A stretch of DNA of 36,530 bases. Source: Deltaproteobacteria bacterium (GTDB lineage Bacteria; Desulfobacterota; Desulfomonilia; Desulfomonilales; Desulfomonilaceae). Both the position numbers and the translations under genes were made by a program. The stretch's first letter is position 1; every line of letters starts with the position of its first letter. The notes under the pieces are model-generated. The model searched no databases and was not told where the DNA came from. It saw only the letters and a program-made list of their open reading frames with translations. Of the stretch, positions 34,472 through 36,530 are shown piece after piece. Where the stretch lies: assembly GCA_016875095.1 (NCBI GenBank), contig VGSG01000040.1, forward strand, positions 1 to 36,530, written 5' to 3'.

Positions 34472-35133
34472 AAATAGATAGGAAAGTCATCTGTGTCGTC
34501 GGGCTGGGCCAGTTTGGCAGCGAACTCGCGCAAGCCTTGGCCAAAGACTGCGAGGTGCTCTGCCTCGACAGTAGCGAAGACCGTGTGAACTCCATTTCAG
34601 ACAAGGTTCAGCGGGCGCTCATCGTGGACGCCCGGGACTTCAACACCATGCGCGCCCTGGTGACTCCGGATTTCGATGAGGCGGTAGTGAGCCTTGGTGA
34701 AAGTGTGGAAGCCAGCATCTTGTGTACCCTGCACCTCAAGAGAATCGGCCTGAAAAGCATCCGGGCCAAAGCCACGAGCGAAGACCACGCGCATATTCTC
34801 AAAGCCGTGGGCGCAACGGACGTGATCTTTCCCGAACGAGAGACTGCACGCAGAATCGCGGCGCAGGTTCTCAATCCGAACCTACTGGATTTTGTGCCCC
34901 TTGCAGAAGACTTTGAGGTCATGGAGATCGCTCCCCCCGCTTCGTTTCACGGTCGCTCCTTGCTGGAGTTGAGACTCAGGGAGCGTTTCGAGGTCTTTGC
35001 CATCGGGATCAAAGAGGTCGTGCCGGAACGATTCGTTTTCCTGCCCGGGCCGAACTTCGTGCTCAAGCCGAGCGACATCATGGTGATGATCGGCCGAGAA
35101 AAGGACCTTCTACGCCTTCAACGCGAACCGTGA
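34468..35133 (+). CDS. ktrA: Ktr potassium uptake regulator KtrA (RCK domain)
   Basis: A 221-residue cytosolic RCK protein from ATG 34468, the start fixed by the ATGA overlap with ktrB. An RCK_N Rossmann domain (VICVVGLGQFGSELAQAL, residues 7-24) and an RCK_C domain from about 135 (FEVMEIAPPASFHGRSLLEL...) make the single-unit form that assembles into an octameric ring under KtrB. Ligand-dependent gating by ATP/ADP or cyclic di-AMP is known for the family; which applies here is not visible. Confidence 0.92.
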   Translation: MKIDRKVICVVGLGQFGSELAQALAKDCEVLCLDSSEDRVNSISDKVQRALIVDARDFNTMRALVTPDFDEAVVSLGESVEASILCTLHLKRIGLKSIRAKATSEDHAHILKAVGATDVIFPERETARRIAAQVLNPNLLDFVPLAEDFEVMEIAPPASFHGRSLLELRLRERFEVFAIGIKEVVPERFVFLPGPNFVLKPSDIMVMIGREKDLLRLQREP

Positions 35134-35420
35134 CGCATCCTCATTGGCCGGAGGCAGTCGGCCCGCCGTACTGACGGGTCCATGCTCGGCCCTCAAACCC
35201 GGAAATCCTTTCGTTCACTCTTTCGGATGTGCTAAGCTGCCCTAATCTCTAACGGGAAGGCGTGCCGTGGGTTCACGCGAGATATTTATGTAAGGTTTTG
35301 CGAGCGCCGTGGGACGGCGGGTGGGTCACTCGACGCCGCGGCGCGTGCGGAAAAGGCGTGGCGCCTGTTAGGCCTGCTTGCTTATCACCCAAAGCAACCA
35401 TTCTCATAAAGGTAGCAGGA

Positions 35421-36422
35421 GTGTCCGATAAGATCTTCGGGGAAACTCAGGTGAGGCGGATCGGCGCCATACTCTTTCTGTTTGCGCTTTTGCAGGCTGC
35501 TGTTTCGGGCGCATGGGCGCAGGAACTGAAAAAAGTCGTGATGCTCCCACAGTGGCTTCCCCAGGCCCAGTTTGCCGGCTATATGCTCGCGGTGGAGAAA
35601 GGTTTCTACCGTGAAGCGGGACTTGACGTGGATTTGTTGCGGGGCGGACCGGATAAGCCACCCTTTCATGTTCTCGAAACCGGCGGCGCCACCTTCTGCA
35701 CCGATTGGCTGTCCAACGCCATCCAGAAGAGGGCTGCCGGGCTCCGAGTGGTGAACGTGGGCCAGATCATCCAGCGTTCAGCCCTCCTCCTGGTGGCAAA
35801 GAAGAAGAGCGGTATTCTGCGTCCCGAGGACCTGAACGGCAAGAAGGTCGGCGTATGGGCAGGTCAGTTCTACTTGCAGCCTGTGTCGTTCTTTCGCAAG
35901 TATGGGCTCAACGTGAATGTGGTCCCGTGTTATTCGTCGATGGGCCTTTTTCTCAAAGGCGGCGTGGATGCCAATACAGCCATGTGGTACAACGAGTACC
36001 ACACGCTTCTGAACAGCGGCCTTGATGCCGACGAACTTACCGCTTTCTTCTTCGCGGACCTGGGCCTGAACTTCCCCGAGGACGGAATCTACTGCACGCA
36101 GGATACCTTTGAGTCGGACCCGACGATGTGCGCGGCCTTTCTCCAAGCTTCGCTCAAAGGCTGGCTCTACGCGTTTGAGCACAAAGAGGAGGCAGTTCGG
36201 ATCGTCATGAAATACGCGGACGCCGCCAATACCGGAACCAACAAGGCGCATCAACAGTGGATGCTTGATCGGATGCAGGACCTGATTCTACCGGGTGACA
36301 GCAGAGCGGAGATGGGCAAGCTCAAACCAGGGGATTATGCAGCGGTGGGCGAGGCCCTTCTCTCGTACAAGTTGATCAACGGCCTTCCTCCATTCGATGA
36401 GTTTTACCGAGGTCCAAAATGA
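35421..36422 (+). CDS. NMT1/THI5-like ABC-type substrate-binding protein
   Basis: A 333-residue periplasmic binding protein from GTG 35421; GTG 35451 is an alternative start with a similar weak ribosome-binding site. A signal peptide ends at about residue 37 (VSGAWAQ). The mature part begins KKVVMLPQWLPQAQFAGYMLAVEKGFY, the NMT1/THI5-like pattern shared by thiamine-precursor, nitrate and taurine binding proteins. GGPDKPPFHVLETGGATF and the later YCTQDTFESDP segments fit the family. No ABC permease follows; instead a membrane protein starts four bases before its stop, suggesting a sensory role. In some bacteria such proteins are paired with a sensor kinase or phosphatase. Confidence 0.82.
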   Translation: MSDKIFGETQVRRIGAILFLFALLQAAVSGAWAQELKKVVMLPQWLPQAQFAGYMLAVEKGFYREAGLDVDLLRGGPDKPPFHVLETGGATFCTDWLSNAIQKRAAGLRVVNVGQIIQRSALLLVAKKKSGILRPEDLNGKKVGVWAGQFYLQPVSFFRKYGLNVNVVPCYSSMGLFLKGGVDANTAMWYNEYHTLLNSGLDADELTAFFFADLGLNFPEDGIYCTQDTFESDPTMCAAFLQASLKGWLYAFEHKEEAVRIVMKYADAANTGTNKAHQQWMLDRMQDLILPGDSRAEMGKLKPGDYAAVGEALLSYKLINGLPPFDEFYRGPK

Positions 36423-36530
36423 CCCTAAAGCCGCGCAGCAGCATCGCTTTCAAGATGATGCTCCTGGTCTTGGGTGGGACATCGGTGGTTTTCGGGATCG
36501 TCCTGCTTTATAGTTATTACTCTTCCCGGA
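36419..36530 (+). CDS. membrane protein, 5-prime part only (cut by window end)
   Basis: ATG 36419 overlaps the stop of the binding-protein gene (ATGA). Only 37 codons are in the window. The visible residues are a short basic N-terminus (MTLKPRSSIAFKMM) and the first membrane helix (LLVLGGTSVVFGIVLLYSYY). This start is typical of sensor proteins such as histidine kinases, HAMP receptors or SpoIIE-type phosphatases, but the class cannot be told from what is seen. Confidence 0.7.
   Translation, partial: MTLKPRSSIAFKMMLLVLGGTSVVFGIVLLYSYYSSR

Noticed and set aside
35134-35420. TPP riboswitch before the NMT1/THI5-like gene
   Set aside because: The conserved thi-box bases (CTGAGA and the ACCTGAT-type element) are not present.
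35262-35420. N-terminal extension of the NMT1/THI5-like protein from an upstream start at 35262
   Set aside because: The added residues are Arg/Gly-rich without any signal-peptide character, and they would bury the clear signal sequence that follows.

Overview
The window looks like chromosomal DNA of a GC-rich, anaerobic Gram-negative bacterium, most likely a deltaproteobacterium (Desulfobacterota, Desulfomonile- or Syntrophobacter-like). The clues are two sigma-54 activators, use of selenocysteine, a methanogen-type thymidylate synthase, an outer-membrane-type AsmA protein and a pcm/nlpD-like pair. The taxonomic call is inference. No phage, insertion sequence, CRISPR array, rRNA or tRNA was recognised.

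Layout. 0.3-4.4 kb (minus): a PstS-like binding protein and a membrane-bound PAS sensor fused to a sigma-54 AAA+ activator with unusual key residues. 4.8-7.4 kb: a small c-type-cytochrome-tail-like protein, a DUF2062 membrane protein, a methanogen-type thymidylate synthase and a secreted Pro/Thr-rich protein. 7.5-12.1 kb: the most unusual part. A DksA-like regulator with an added helix-turn-helix lies divergent to an ArsR operon, across a 34-bp perfect palindrome and back-to-back promoters. The ArsR operon contains three genes interrupted by in-frame UGA codons (four UGAs in total). Each UGA is followed at 18-24 nt by a SECIS-like hairpin, so I read them as selenoproteins: a 151-residue winged-helix protein, a rhodanese-DsbD-thioredoxin fusion, and a small thioredoxin-fold protein. 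Automated gene calling would break all three.

12.2-15.5 kb: pcm, a degenerate LytM/NlpD-like lipoprotein, and a fused PyrD-PyrK-like dihydroorotate dehydrogenase. 15.6-15.95 kb: a decayed MntA-HepT pair. 15.96-22.4 kb (minus): a 1543-residue PPDK-like protein translationally coupled to a GAF sigma-54 activator. 22.4-25.9 kb: a small protein and an AsmA-family protein. 25.9-28.5 kb (minus): a glycosyltransferase fused to a phosphomannose-isomerase-type cupin, and mannose-1-phosphate guanylyltransferase, together a GDP-mannose/glycan module. 28.6-35.1 kb: potassium uptake. TrkH-TrkA on the minus strand and KtrB-KtrA on the plus strand are flanked by reciprocal remnants of an old FmdB-KtrB duplication. 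35.4 kb to the end: an NMT1/THI5-like binding protein, and the start of a membrane protein cut by the window edge.

How the parts may work together. The ArsR operon has the ingredients of a metal/metalloid- or redox-responsive thiol/selenol relay: sulfur transfer by rhodanese, electron transfer across the membrane by DsbD, and thioredoxin-fold acceptors. This is inferred from families and gene order. It has not been tested.
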